Made by a program: the position numbers and the translations under genes
Shown here: piece by piece, positions 33,344 to 42,087 of the stretch
Layout of the letters: every line of letters starts with the position of its first letter
Position numbering within the stretch: position 1 is the stretch's first letter
Source: CAYZXL01 sp964482435
GTDB lineage: Bacteria > Auribacterota > JABMQX01
Reading direction: 5' to 3'
DNA: 64,000 bases
Assembly (NCBI GenBank): GCA_964482435.1
Contig: CAYZXL010000012.1
Coordinates: 1-64,000, forward strand
Notes under the pieces: generated by a model
Told to the model about the DNA's origin: nothing
What the model saw: only the letters and a program-made list of their open reading frames with translations
Databases searched by the model: none

Positions 33344-35233
33344 TCACGAGCCGGGGGGCGAAAACTTTGTAATGGTCTCCAGGCGGTAGAACCGCATGCG
33401 GAGGCTCCCGGCGTCGGCATCCACTCGCTCCACATACCTGTACTTGGGCGTAGAGTCGCTGTCGAGGTGGCTCCACACTCTCAGACTGTCGCTGAACAGC
33501 GGCAGATACCTTACACGGGGGAAGACACGCCATACCAGCCGCAGACCCCCCTCTTCCATCTCCATTTTGACCAGCTTAACGTAAGCGCCGGGACCAAGCG
33601 GGTCCATGCCCGACTCGATCTCCGCCCCGTCCCACATGCCGTCGCCATCGCTGTCGGCCCGCGTAGGCTGGGTCCCATAAAAATATTCCTGGTAATCAGT
33701 GAGGCCGTCGGCGTCGGTGTCGGCGCTGCCATCGTGGCCAAGGTCGCCGAAGTGGAGCATCTCCCAGTCATCGCGCATATTATCGGAGTCGGTATCCACC
33801 CACTCGCTGGTGCGGGCGTTGGGGGTGTTGCCGAATGCCCCTAAGTTGATTCTTTTGCCGTTGGGCTCCGGCTCGAGGTTGTAGTCGCAGGCAGGATCGC
33901 CGGCATCAATGCAGGGGGAGTCGGGGGGAACCTCGTAGTCGGCCAAAAGAATCCCGGGCGCTTCGGAAATATTCCCCTCCCCCGCGTAACCCGCCTCAAC
34001 ACAGGAATAACGGATGTCAAGCTCTGAGTCGTAGGTCATAGGCTCATGATTGCCCCAGATAATGGAATTGAGCACCTCCCCTTTTCCGACGATGCCCCCG
34101 GCAGCGTTGCCCACAACCGTGCAGTTCGACACGCGCCCACAATATCCCAAGACGATGCCGGCGCCGCCGACCCCGGGAAAGCCGTTGTTTGCAGAAACAC
34201 AATCGGATATCGAGACATTGCTGCCGCTGACGGATATGCCGTCCGCGCCATAGAAGCCGGTGGGGTCACCGTAACAGTCGCTGACAACGCACCCCTCGAT
34301 GACGATGGGGCCATCCTGGCGCTCAAAGGCCCCCGCCGCGCGAACGATGATGCCTGCTCCGCCGCCGGAGATGACGCAGTCGGAAATCCTCGCCCCCGAT
34401 TCCGTCTTGGCGTAGATGCCCACGAATCGGCTATCGCGTATGACGCAGTGAGAGATGACGCAGTCACCGGCGGAGACGCCATCCCAGCAATCGGATACTT
34501 CGCAATCCTCCATGAAAAGGGCGTCACCGGACAAGACGCCCGAACTAGCCCCGCGGATCGTGCACCGGATGACACTCAGGCGCCGTCCGCTGACCCCGGA
34601 GCCCTCGAAGACGGAGTCCAGGACCGTGCCTTCGTCCAGCGCCGCTGCAGAATCGCTGCGGAACGTGCACCCTGATATGAGGGCATGACGAAGCGACGCT
34701 GGCTTGGTCTCCACGACCGAATCGAGCAGAAGCACCTCCGTCGTCCCCCCGGCGTCCCGGATGGAGGATTCGTCGGCATCCGGGTCGCCCAGCACGCGAC
34801 AGCGGCTGATGATGTGTTGCTCCCCCAGGCACAATAGGGCCTGGTCAAACCCCTGCCGGACGGTCAGATCGCTGACGCCTGCCCAGTCTTTGAGAGTGAC
34901 GGTCTTGGAGGCGTGGGACCCCAAGATGGTTGTGTCCTCGGCCCCTGACCCCAGCAGCGTCGTGGTACCCGTGACCACGATGGCCCGCTCCTCGTACACG
35001 CCCGGGGCAATGTGGACGTCCCCACCGTAATACTGCGCGCCCCACCAGGTGGAGCCGCCCTGATCGGCCGCCGCATCCACAGCGTCCTGAATCTTGTGCG
35101 CGGCGGTCTCCCAGGTTGTATACGGATAGATGTTGTCGCCGTCATGGGAGACGTAGTGAATTTGCGCCCGACCCTCCGACGCGAAGACAACGACAGCCGC
35201 AAAGACGAGCGAAGCGAAAACGCTTGGTCTCAC
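33344..35233 (-). CDS. Secreted right-handed parallel beta-helix protein with calcium-type repeats
   Basis: 629 residues from GTG 35233 (GGAGGG upstream). A signal peptide (about 1-23, ending GRAQ) is followed by QIHYVSHDGDNIYPYTTWET, a lead-in common to pectin-lyase-like proteins of this group. Residues about 80-400 are beta-helix coils (ISDCVIS, VISHCVI, VSNCTVVGNAAGGI). A CIDAGDPACDYN block follows, then three thrombospondin-type-3 repeats (DTDSDNMRDDWE, DTDADGLTDYQE, DSDGDGMWDGAE) that should bind calcium. A surface glycan-binding or polysaccharide-lyase-like role is likely; no catalytic residues are evident. Tandem relative of the gene at 35387-36909. Confidence 0.85.
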   Translation of the reverse strand: MRPSVFASLVFAAVVVFASEGRAQIHYVSHDGDNIYPYTTWETAAHKIQDAVDAAADQGGSTWWGAQYYGGDVHIAPGVYEERAIVVTGTTTLLGSGAEDTTILGSHASKTVTLKDWAGVSDLTVRQGFDQALLCLGEQHIISRCRVLGDPDADESSIRDAGGTTEVLLLDSVVETKPASLRHALISGCTFRSDSAAALDEGTVLDSVFEGSGVSGRRLSVIRCTIRGASSGVLSGDALFMEDCEVSDCWDGVSAGDCVISHCVIRDSRFVGIYAKTESGARISDCVISGGGAGIIVRAAGAFERQDGPIVIEGCVVSDCYGDPTGFYGADGISVSGSNVSISDCVSANNGFPGVGGAGIVLGYCGRVSNCTVVGNAAGGIVGKGEVLNSIIWGNHEPMTYDSELDIRYSCVEAGYAGEGNISEAPGILLADYEVPPDSPCIDAGDPACDYNLEPEPNGKRINLGAFGNTPNARTSEWVDTDSDNMRDDWEMLHFGDLGHDGSADTDADGLTDYQEYFYGTQPTRADSDGDGMWDGAEIESGMDPLGPGAYVKLVKMEMEEGGLRLVWRVFPRVRYLPLFSDSLRVWSHLDSDSTPKYRYVERVDADAGSLRMRFYRLETITKFSPPGS

Positions 35234-35245
35234 CGCCGTGCCCTC

Positions 35246-35345
35246 CTACTCTGAGGCCCAGTCGTTTGTATAGTAGTCGAAGCCCAGGTCGAAACTGAGG
35301 TCCGCCTGCGCCGCCGACCTCGCCTGGCGGACCACGCAGTGGTGA
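35246..35345 (-). pseudogene. Degraded second copy of the secreted-protein tail
   Basis: Reading QADLSFDLGFDYYTNDWASE up to a TAG at 35246-35248, this strip repeats the last 20 residues of the fragment at 36922-37205. Going further upstream the likeness continues for a few residues but needs a frame change near 35320. It sits directly before the beta-helix gene, exactly as the better copy does before the other beta-helix gene. Confidence 0.6.
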
Positions 35346-35386
35346 CGTTGGCCGCCCCGATATAGCCCGCGCGAGCCACGGGGAGA

Positions 35387-36909
35387 TCACGGCAGCGCGA
35401 CGACTCGGTAAAAGCGTTTGCCAACGAACCCCGCGGGAATGCGCGTGCCGGAGACGCCCGTGTCGGTCCAGGATGTCGTCCAATCCCCTGCAGAAGGCAC
35501 ACCTCCTGCGGCAAGGTGCCATGTGAGAAGGTCATCAGAAGAATAGACCGAGTAGGACCGGTCGGAAACCGAACTCCAGGTCAGGGTCATGGCACCTGCC
35601 TCACCCGGCTCAACTCTGCTAAGCCAGAACTCATAGGCGCCCATGTCAATGAACGGCGGCAAGCTGGGGTCACGGAGCCGGCCCCCATAGAGGCGCCTTG
35701 CTCCTCCATTGAGGTCGGCAAAGGGAGCCGATAGCTCGGGAGCCGAGGGATAGCGTTCTCCCAGACCTGACCAATACGGGAAGCATGCGTCAATGCAAGG
35801 CGAACCCGCCATGAGGCGGAAGTCGAGCCCCCGGGCGTCGCGGAACAGGGGATCGGCGGCGATGTTGCCCCTTCCCGGATACACGTCGGGCAGCGCGCCG
35901 GCATCGGCATCCGGGAAGGGAGGCTGAACATCGGAGTCTTCGACCGTCGTCAGAGGCGGCTCGCTGTCAATGCCCGCTCCCACTCCAGGCACATCAGAGG
36001 GAGCGTTACCCCAGATTATGCAGTTTTCGACCCATAGCTGTGTTCCCCAGCAGAAGATGCCGACGTCGTTGCCGGTGATGGTGCAGTTCAGGGCCGCGAT
36101 GTTCGTGTGGAGGCTCCCAGCGATCCCGGCCCAATCCCCCCAGATAAGGCTGTTGCAGACCAAGAGGTCGGAGCCCTCGCCCTCGATGCCGAGGCCCAGA
36201 AAGGCGCACTGGTAGATCTCCGCGCGCGCCCCCCAGAGCCGGACCCCGCTTCTCTGAAACGTGCTTCGGGCGATGGACACATCCGTACCTTCGCCCATAC
36301 GCCGAGCTCGCAGTCCCGGAACACGCATTGGTCGACAACGCACCAAGAATGCCATAAGGATATGCCCACGCCGAAGCGCGCAGGGACCCCCTCGATTACC
36401 GTCCTCTTGATTATGATAGGCGAGCCGGGGGATCGCCCATCGCACTGTACCGCTGACATAAAGTTCCCTGACAGCGCGCAGTCCGCTACGAGCTGGTTCC
36501 CGTGCGACCCCAGCAAGATGCCTGGAGGCCATCGCGGTGAGCCGTCGTGCGGCTTGCCTGGGGGGGCGAGCACGCTCAGCTCTCTTATTTGGATGTCCTC
36601 CGCGCCCGCCACGGCGTACCCGGCGCCCTCCGCCTCGCGGATGACCGTAGCGTCAGCTCCCCATCCCCATAGGATGATGCCGTCTTTCAGGGTGACCTGC
36701 TCGACGTACTCTCCCGGTGCTACGTCCACAATGTCGCCGTACTCCGCGGCATCCACAGCGTCCTGAATTCTGTGGGCGGCGGTCTCCCAAGTCGTATATG
36801 GATAGATGTTGTCCCCGTCATGAGAAACGTAGTGAATCTGCGTCCGACCCTCCGACGGGAGGAGAACGAGGGCCCCAAAGACCAGCAAACCGAAAACACC
36901 TACTCTCAT
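35387..36909 (-). pseudogene. Secreted parallel beta-helix protein gene with one frameshift
   Basis: One gene in two frames. The first half (ATG 36909, signal peptide, then the same QIHYVSHDGDNIYPYTTWET lead-in as its neighbour) runs in frame to about 36290. The rest (GTDVSIARSTFQRSGVRLWG onward) is in another frame. A missing base between GCGAAG and GTACGG near 36287-36295 explains the shift. Read through, the product would be about 507 residues: beta-helix coils (LVCNSLIWGD, LNCTITGNDVGI), a PLFRDARGLDFRL / SPCIDA block and a C-terminal SDRSYSVYSSDDLLTW sandwich in place of calcium repeats. Either recently broken or an assembly error. Confidence 0.8.
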
Positions 36910-36921
36910 GGCCGTGCCCTC

Positions 36922-37205
36922 CTACTCCGAGGCCCAGTTGTTGGTGAAATAATCGAGGCTGAGGTCGAAACTCAGGTCCGCCTCGAACTGCGAGCTGGCC
37001 TGGTGAACCTCGACAGCGACGACGTTGGCATTCTCGCCGGGCTCCAGGAGCGATGGGGCAACGAGGCAGCGGAGGTAAACATCCTCATAGACACGGTCCC
37101 CATCGGGACCAGTCACGTCATTTTTCGCCTGCGTGGAGTAGGTTGAGGGCTTAACCAGGTTCGAGCGGAAGACCTCCTGCGAGTTCAGATAGAACACACA
37201 GCGTT
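36922..37205 (-). pseudogene. C-terminal fragment of a large secreted protein
   Basis: The frame contains CVFYLNSQEVFRSNLVKPST, then LLEPGENANVVAVEVHQ and ADLSFDLSLDYFTNNWASE before TAG at 36922. The pattern of a strand-rich domain with N-V-[IV]-A-V-E-[VI]-H-Q and DLSFDL is a common C-terminal module of large secreted proteins in this group. No N-terminal part is present, so only the tail remains. It is part of the unit duplicated at 35246. Confidence 0.6.
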
Positions 37206-37405
37206 TGGATTTGTATTGCCACTTTTTCCTTACCGTAGCGCGCATGGAAGTGCAGTGGAGCGTGCTCATCGTAAAACATCGCGACGATTATTCCATAAAA
37301 CCAACATATTTCCGGCATGCGCAACTTTCTCCCTCTTCGCGCGGCGCGGTGCTTTCCGGGGGTCTGGTGCGGCGGCCGGTCAGGTTGCCCGCCCTTCAGA
37401 TGGAT

Positions 37406-37585
37406 TCATTTCTTCTCACCATACTTCATCACGAAGCGTGCATACCTTTGTTCGTCCTTTAGCTTCTCGTGAAAAGGCTGTTCAGAATGACAACGAATGC
37501 ACGGGCTTTGCAGATTACTCAGAGAATCATCGCTCTTTATCCCATTCACGTGGTGGGTATCAAGTAGGTCTTTGTGCTTGCACCG
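37406..37585 (-). pseudogene. Fragment of an HNH-type protein
   Basis: Between a TAG (37586-37588) and a TGA (37406-37408) the minus strand reads CKHKDLLDTHHVNGIKSDDS, then LSNLQSPCIRCHSEQPFHEK. This has the THH...N...L..LC..CH layout of HNH endonuclease domains. The first zinc-knuckle and N-terminal part are absent, and no start codon with a ribosome site precedes it. A relic of a mobile or defence gene is likely. Confidence 0.5.
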
Positions 37586-37588
37586 CTA

Positions 37589-38120
37589 AATCATCTCCAT
37601 ATAGCCTGCCGGCCGGTTGACAGATCTGAAGGCGCTTCGTAGCACCCGGGCCGACCCCATGATGCCCATGTGGCCAAAGCGTTTGAGTGCCTTCCCCTAC
37701 GGCCTCGCGTCCTTCTATCCAACTGTCATTATGGCAGACCCCAGAGCCATGTCAAGCGCGAGGCAGGCGAGAGTGTGGCTGCCTTTTAGGGCTGGCCCGC
37801 CCATATTTCGCCCTTTCAGGGCTCGAGGCCTTTTTTCGGGCCTCCCCCAGGGCTTTCGGACTCTACGTCAGCCCCGCCTACGGCGGGATAGCCCAGGGCA
37901 CCGCCCTGGGTAGCCCACGCCCCGGAAGAACCGAAGCCCTGAAGGGGCGGCATAATGCACTCGGCGATGTCGTGGGGGTTTTGGACGACACCTATCGCCC
38001 CGGAAACACAGCCGCGCCTCTGCCGGTTTCAAGTGTTGACCGCACAGGAGCTTGACAGTATCATCAAGCAGTCTTTCGGGAATCCAGTTGTGGCCGAATT
38101 CCTGCTTTGGGGGCGTGACG
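37589..38120. repeat. Intergenic hairpin repeats of the GGGCGAAAT/CCCAGGGC type
   Basis: No gene is supported in these 532 bases. From about 37788 to 37962 there are several palindromes: TTTCGCCCTTTCAGGGCTCG, AGGCCTTTTTTCGGGCCT, CCCAGGGCACCGCCCTGGG and AAGCCCTGAAGGGGCGGCAT. Such arrays recur between genes in many Planctomycetota- and Verrucomicrobiota-like genomes. A related single unit is at about 21576-21595. A promoter for the next gene is at 38036-38064. Confidence 0.65.
38036..38064 (+). promoter_or_regulatory. Sigma70-type promoter for the YifB/ComM gene
   Basis: TTGACC (38036-38041), 17-base spacer, TATCAT (38059-38064), about 50 bases before the start codon at 38121. Confidence 0.6.
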
Positions 38121-39656
38121 ATGCTGGCACAGGTTTGTTCGAGCGCAATCTTCGGCATAGATGCCTACATGATGCAGATTGAGGTTGATTTCTCGTCTGC
38201 AAGGGAACGGACCACGGTCATCGTCGGCTTGCCGGACGCGGCGGTCAAGGAGAGCAAGGACAGGGTTCTCACCGCCATCAAGAACTCCGGCTTCCCGCCT
38301 CCCATGGGGAACACGACAATCAACCTTGCGCCAGCGGACATCAAGAAGGAAGGGCCGAGCTTTGACCTTCCTATCGCTCTCGGTCTTTTAGCCGCCACGG
38401 GGCAGATTCGGACGCCGAACTTCAAGGATTACGTAATCGTCGGGGAGCTTGCTCTGAACGGGGCAGTGCGGCCGGTGAAAGGGGTTCTCCCCATCGCCAT
38501 CGCCGCGAGAGAGAACGGCAAGAAGGGGTTGCTCGTCCCCAGCGATAACGGCCCGGAAGGTTCCGTCGTCGAAGGAATTGACACCTGCCCCGTCAACGAC
38601 CTCGTGCAGGCGGCGAAGTTCATCGCGGGAGAAATCGTCATCGAGCCAGTGAAGAGAGACCTCAATGAGGCCTTTCGGGAGGCGTCGAGCTACCCGATTG
38701 ATTTCAGCGACGTGAAAGGGCAGGAGCACGTCAAGCGGGCGCTTGAGGTGGCTGTCGCGGGTTCTCACAACATTCTGATGATTGGGCCGCCGGGCGCCGG
38801 AAAGACGATGCTGGCGAAGTGCATTCCGACAATCATCCCGGAGATGAGCATCGAGGAAGCCCTCGAGACGACGAAGATTCACAGCATCGTCGGACTTCTG
38901 ACGACAAAGAATTATCTCGTCGCCACTCGTCCGTTCCGCAGCCCCCACCATACGGTTTCTTACGCGGGGCTGATTGGCGGCGGCGCTTTCCCCAAGCCGG
39001 GAGAGGTGAGCCTCGCCCACAACGGAGTGCTTTTCCTCGACGAGCTTCCGGAATTCAATCGAAACGTCCTTGAGGTGCTGCGTCAACCGCTTGAAGAAGG
39101 AAGCGTCACAATCGTTCGTGCCATGGGTTCGCTGACATTCCCGGCCAGCTTCATGCTTGCCGCGGCGATGAACCCCTGCCCTTGCGGCTATTTCACCGAC
39201 CCCAAAAGGGAATGCCGCTGCACGCCGTCGCAAATCCACAAGTACATCTCCCGCATCTCCGGTCCGCTGCTCGATAGAGTGGACATCCACGTGGACGTGC
39301 CGTCTCTTCGCTACAAGGAGCTTGCGGGAGAATATGCCAGCGACAGCTCGTCTCAAATCCGGCAGCGGATCAACGAAGCGAGAAAAGTCCAGAGGGAGAG
39401 ATTCAGGGGGCACCGAATTTTCTCCAACGGGGCCATGACCTCTCGACACATCAAGAAATTCTGCCAGCTCGACGACGAAGGACGCGACGTTTTGAAAATG
39501 GCAATCAGCGAGTTAGGGATAAGCGCGCGAGCATACGACAGAATCCTCAAGGTCGCCCGAACCATCGCCGACTTAGAGGCAGCCGAAAACATCAAAGCCC
39601 AGCACATCTCCGAAGCCATCCAGTACCGCACCCTTGACCGCAGCCTTTGGCTGTGA
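38121..39656 (+). CDS. comM: YifB/ComM-family Mg-chelatase-like AAA+ ATPase
   Basis: 511 residues from ATG 38121, chosen because the family begins MLAQVCSSAIFGIDA and a GGGGGC site lies upstream. The N-terminal Lon-like domain (to about 165) holds VVGLPDAAVKESKDRV-like sequence and PADIKKEGPSFDLPIAL. The AAA+ core has Walker A GPPGAGKTMLAKC near 225, FRSPHHTVSYAGLIGGG, Walker B GVLFLDELPEF near 310 and the CPCGYF segment. The C-terminal lid contains DRVDIHVDV. ComM helicases promote branch migration during natural transformation in some bacteria; the role here is inferred from homology only. Confidence 0.95.
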   Translation: MLAQVCSSAIFGIDAYMMQIEVDFSSARERTTVIVGLPDAAVKESKDRVLTAIKNSGFPPPMGNTTINLAPADIKKEGPSFDLPIALGLLAATGQIRTPNFKDYVIVGELALNGAVRPVKGVLPIAIAARENGKKGLLVPSDNGPEGSVVEGIDTCPVNDLVQAAKFIAGEIVIEPVKRDLNEAFREASSYPIDFSDVKGQEHVKRALEVAVAGSHNILMIGPPGAGKTMLAKCIPTIIPEMSIEEALETTKIHSIVGLLTTKNYLVATRPFRSPHHTVSYAGLIGGGAFPKPGEVSLAHNGVLFLDELPEFNRNVLEVLRQPLEEGSVTIVRAMGSLTFPASFMLAAAMNPCPCGYFTDPKRECRCTPSQIHKYISRISGPLLDRVDIHVDVPSLRYKELAGEYASDSSSQIRQRINEARKVQRERFRGHRIFSNGAMTSRHIKKFCQLDDEGRDVLKMAISELGISARAYDRILKVARTIADLEAAENIKAQHISEAIQYRTLDRSLWL

Positions 39657-39843
39657 CCTTGTGCGGCCCACGAGCATTTCAGCGGCCCGGTCCACGAGAG
39701 CGCCAGGAGAGCTTCTCCGTACGGGGCGACCTTCGTGCCTTCGGGGTTCAGTGGCGGCTCATTGGCCATATCGGGGCGAGGTCAACGGAATCACCCAGTT
39801 TCTTCCTCGGAAGTAGGGGTGTGCTGGCGGGTGTTCGCTTCGG

Positions 39844-41511
39844 TTAGAGGCTCTGGTTGGCAGACTCCATGTTTTTGCGTGACCTGCGTTCCGTCCCCGT
39901 TGCTGAGGCGTCCGCAGCGCGAGCAAGTACTTGATCCCCTTCGTTAAGTCCCGACTTAATCTCGACGTAGTTGTCGTTGGATAAGCCGACCTCGACGGCC
40001 CTGAGAGTTTTCTTCCTCCCGTTCACGACAAAGCACAACTCCTTGCCTCCCCGAACGGTAACCGCCTCAACTGGCACATATAGGACGTCCGTCAGCTCAG
40101 CAAGGATAATCTCGGCCATTGCGGTCATCCCCGGCATCAAGGCTCCGGGATCGTCGTCAATGGTGATGAAAGAAATATACACCGTCAGGTCAGGGTCGAG
40201 CCAACGATGCCCCTGGTCCGGCAGAAGGTCCACTTTTTCGAGGTGCCCGCGGAAGGTCAAACCGGGAAGTGCCTCGACCCTGACGATTGCCGGTTGTCCC
40301 GGCTTGAGCATCTCCCTCAGTGATTCCTGGATGTGTACTTTGACTTTCATCGTGGAGACGTCAGGCAGCTCGATGATGTCCTGGTGTTCCCAGACTTTTT
40401 CCCCCTGGGCGATCAGATGCCCACGCCCGTGCCAGGGTTCGTCCTCGCTGGAAGAATACGTGACCAGTCCTGATTGAGGCGCCTTTATTATGGTCTTGCT
40501 CAACTGGTCTTTGTGGTGGTCAAGTCTGCTCTTCTCTATGTTGTAGGCGGCCTTGCTGGCGTTGAGGTCGGCGTCCTTCTGGGCAAGCTGTGCGATTGCT
40601 TTTCGCTTGGCTCTTTCCAGTTTCCTTTGGGCCTCCTCGTCCGCCGAAATAAACTTCGCGAGCTGCTTGGGGTGCTCGTAGTTTATCAGAAGCCCTTTGG
40701 CCTCCTCGGCCTGTTCGACGGCGATTTTCGCCGTGAGGTACGATAACCGGTCAGTTTCCAGCTCTGTTTCCGTGGCGTACCCTTTCCCGGTGAGTTCTTC
40801 TGTACCCTTGAGCCTGCTTTCCGCCAATTTCAAAGCTGTCCTGGCCACCATTATGGCGTTCTCTGCTTTCATGATTTGCAGGTACCAATCCCCTCCCGTG
40901 TAGTCCTCCGGCTTAAGCTCGGCAAACGAAAGCCCAGGGCCTCCACCCTCGCCTCCGTTTGGAGTTTTGCTCTGGTAGGCCTCCCGCGCCTCTGCGAAAG
41001 CGGCTTCGCCCACGTACTTCCTCAGGTCAATCTCGGCGAAATCCCGCGCGAGCTCAGCGGCCTTAACATCGCTTTCGTTCTGGCCCTTCTGAATCTCGTA
41101 TGCCTCCAGCGCGGTTATGTACGCCGCCTCCGCTGACTTAACGAGGACTTCATGTTTGTCAATCTCATCCCTGTGAGCAGCGGAATCGAGTTCTACCAGC
41201 ACGTCTCCTTCGTTTACGCGGCTCCCTTCGGGGACGATGCTGATGATGGTGCATTCCCCGTCCACCTCGGAGCTTAGAGTCGCGGACTTATTCGCCTGCA
41301 CTTTCCCCGGCTCAAAAAAAGAAATTCGAAGGTCCCCTCTTCTCACCGTGAAAAGCGAGTCTTCTTCATCCGCGCCGTTGTTCCCCGAGAACTTTGCCCA
41401 GGCAATTCCTGCTATCGCGACCACCACCACCGCTAACAGTATGCCCTTGCTCAGGAAACCGTTCGGCGACTCCTTCTTCGACCGCTTGCGCTCGCTTTGT
41501 TGTTTCAGCAT
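39844..41511 (-). CDS. HlyD/MacA-type periplasmic adaptor of an efflux system
   Basis: 555 residues. One N-terminal membrane helix (about 24-45, GILLAVVVVAIAGIAWAKF) anchors the protein. A beta-barrel/lipoyl start (LRISFFEPGKVQANKSATL, then GECTIISIVPEGSRVNEGD) is followed by a very long helical hairpin (about 110-340), a second lipoyl half (IIKAPQSGLVTYSS) and a C-terminal barrel (VYISFITIDDDPGALMPGMT). It would bridge an inner-membrane transporter to an outer-membrane channel. No permease or channel gene is adjacent; the orphan ATPase at 54759-55418 is of the type that works with MacA/MacB, but it lies 13 kb away. Confidence 0.88.
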   Translation of the reverse strand: MLKQQSERKRSKKESPNGFLSKGILLAVVVVAIAGIAWAKFSGNNGADEEDSLFTVRRGDLRISFFEPGKVQANKSATLSSEVDGECTIISIVPEGSRVNEGDVLVELDSAAHRDEIDKHEVLVKSAEAAYITALEAYEIQKGQNESDVKAAELARDFAEIDLRKYVGEAAFAEAREAYQSKTPNGGEGGGPGLSFAELKPEDYTGGDWYLQIMKAENAIMVARTALKLAESRLKGTEELTGKGYATETELETDRLSYLTAKIAVEQAEEAKGLLINYEHPKQLAKFISADEEAQRKLERAKRKAIAQLAQKDADLNASKAAYNIEKSRLDHHKDQLSKTIIKAPQSGLVTYSSSEDEPWHGRGHLIAQGEKVWEHQDIIELPDVSTMKVKVHIQESLREMLKPGQPAIVRVEALPGLTFRGHLEKVDLLPDQGHRWLDPDLTVYISFITIDDDPGALMPGMTAMAEIILAELTDVLYVPVEAVTVRGGKELCFVVNGRKKTLRAVEVGLSNDNYVEIKSGLNEGDQVLARAADASATGTERRSRKNMESANQSL

Positions 41512-42087
41512 CTCATTAGCCTTCTGCCGACAGCTCCGGCTTGGACGACAATGCTATTCGGGTGCGGCTGTATTTTGGTGGCATGGGCATCTTGGCCGTG
41601 TCAGCCTTACGCGACGTCAACCACGGGTCCCGCCAGAGGCGGGATGCCACGAGAAGAGGTCAGGTCGAGGCTCCAAATTTGCCACCGATTCGCAGCCACA
41701 CCTTCCTATTCCCTGAGGCTGACGCTCCTCCTGGCCATCTGACTTTCGGGTTTGCCAGTCTCGCGTCTCATCAATCCGTCGGTGATGGTAATCCGTCGGC
41801 TTCTGGACTTCCAGTTCGGCCGACAAAAAGCCGACTCGCATACCCGTGCGCTTCCAGGTATTTCGTCTATTATCACCTCGTCGCCGGGTAAGTTCAACAT
41901 CCATCTTCAGACCGACAGACACGCACCGTCCCCAAAAGTGTCAAAAACGCCAGATGACTCTACGGGAAACGGACATGCGCACCCCCGACTCCCGCCTGCG
42001 GCTGTGACTGACGAGAAACATGTGCCCGGGCACACCACCGTATCTTTCACGATACTCTCCGCCAGAGCACCGCAGTTGCTTAGCCCC
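41512..42087. repeat. Intergenic region with dispersed repeat, copy A
   Basis: 576 bases without a supported gene. Bases 41560-41652 form copy A of a repeat that reads GGGTGCGGCTGTATTT, GTGGCATGGGCATCTTGG, GCGACGTCAACCACGGG and ends in GATGCCAC. An inverted copy is at 60228-60312 and a shorter relative at 55733-55799. Confidence 0.65.
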
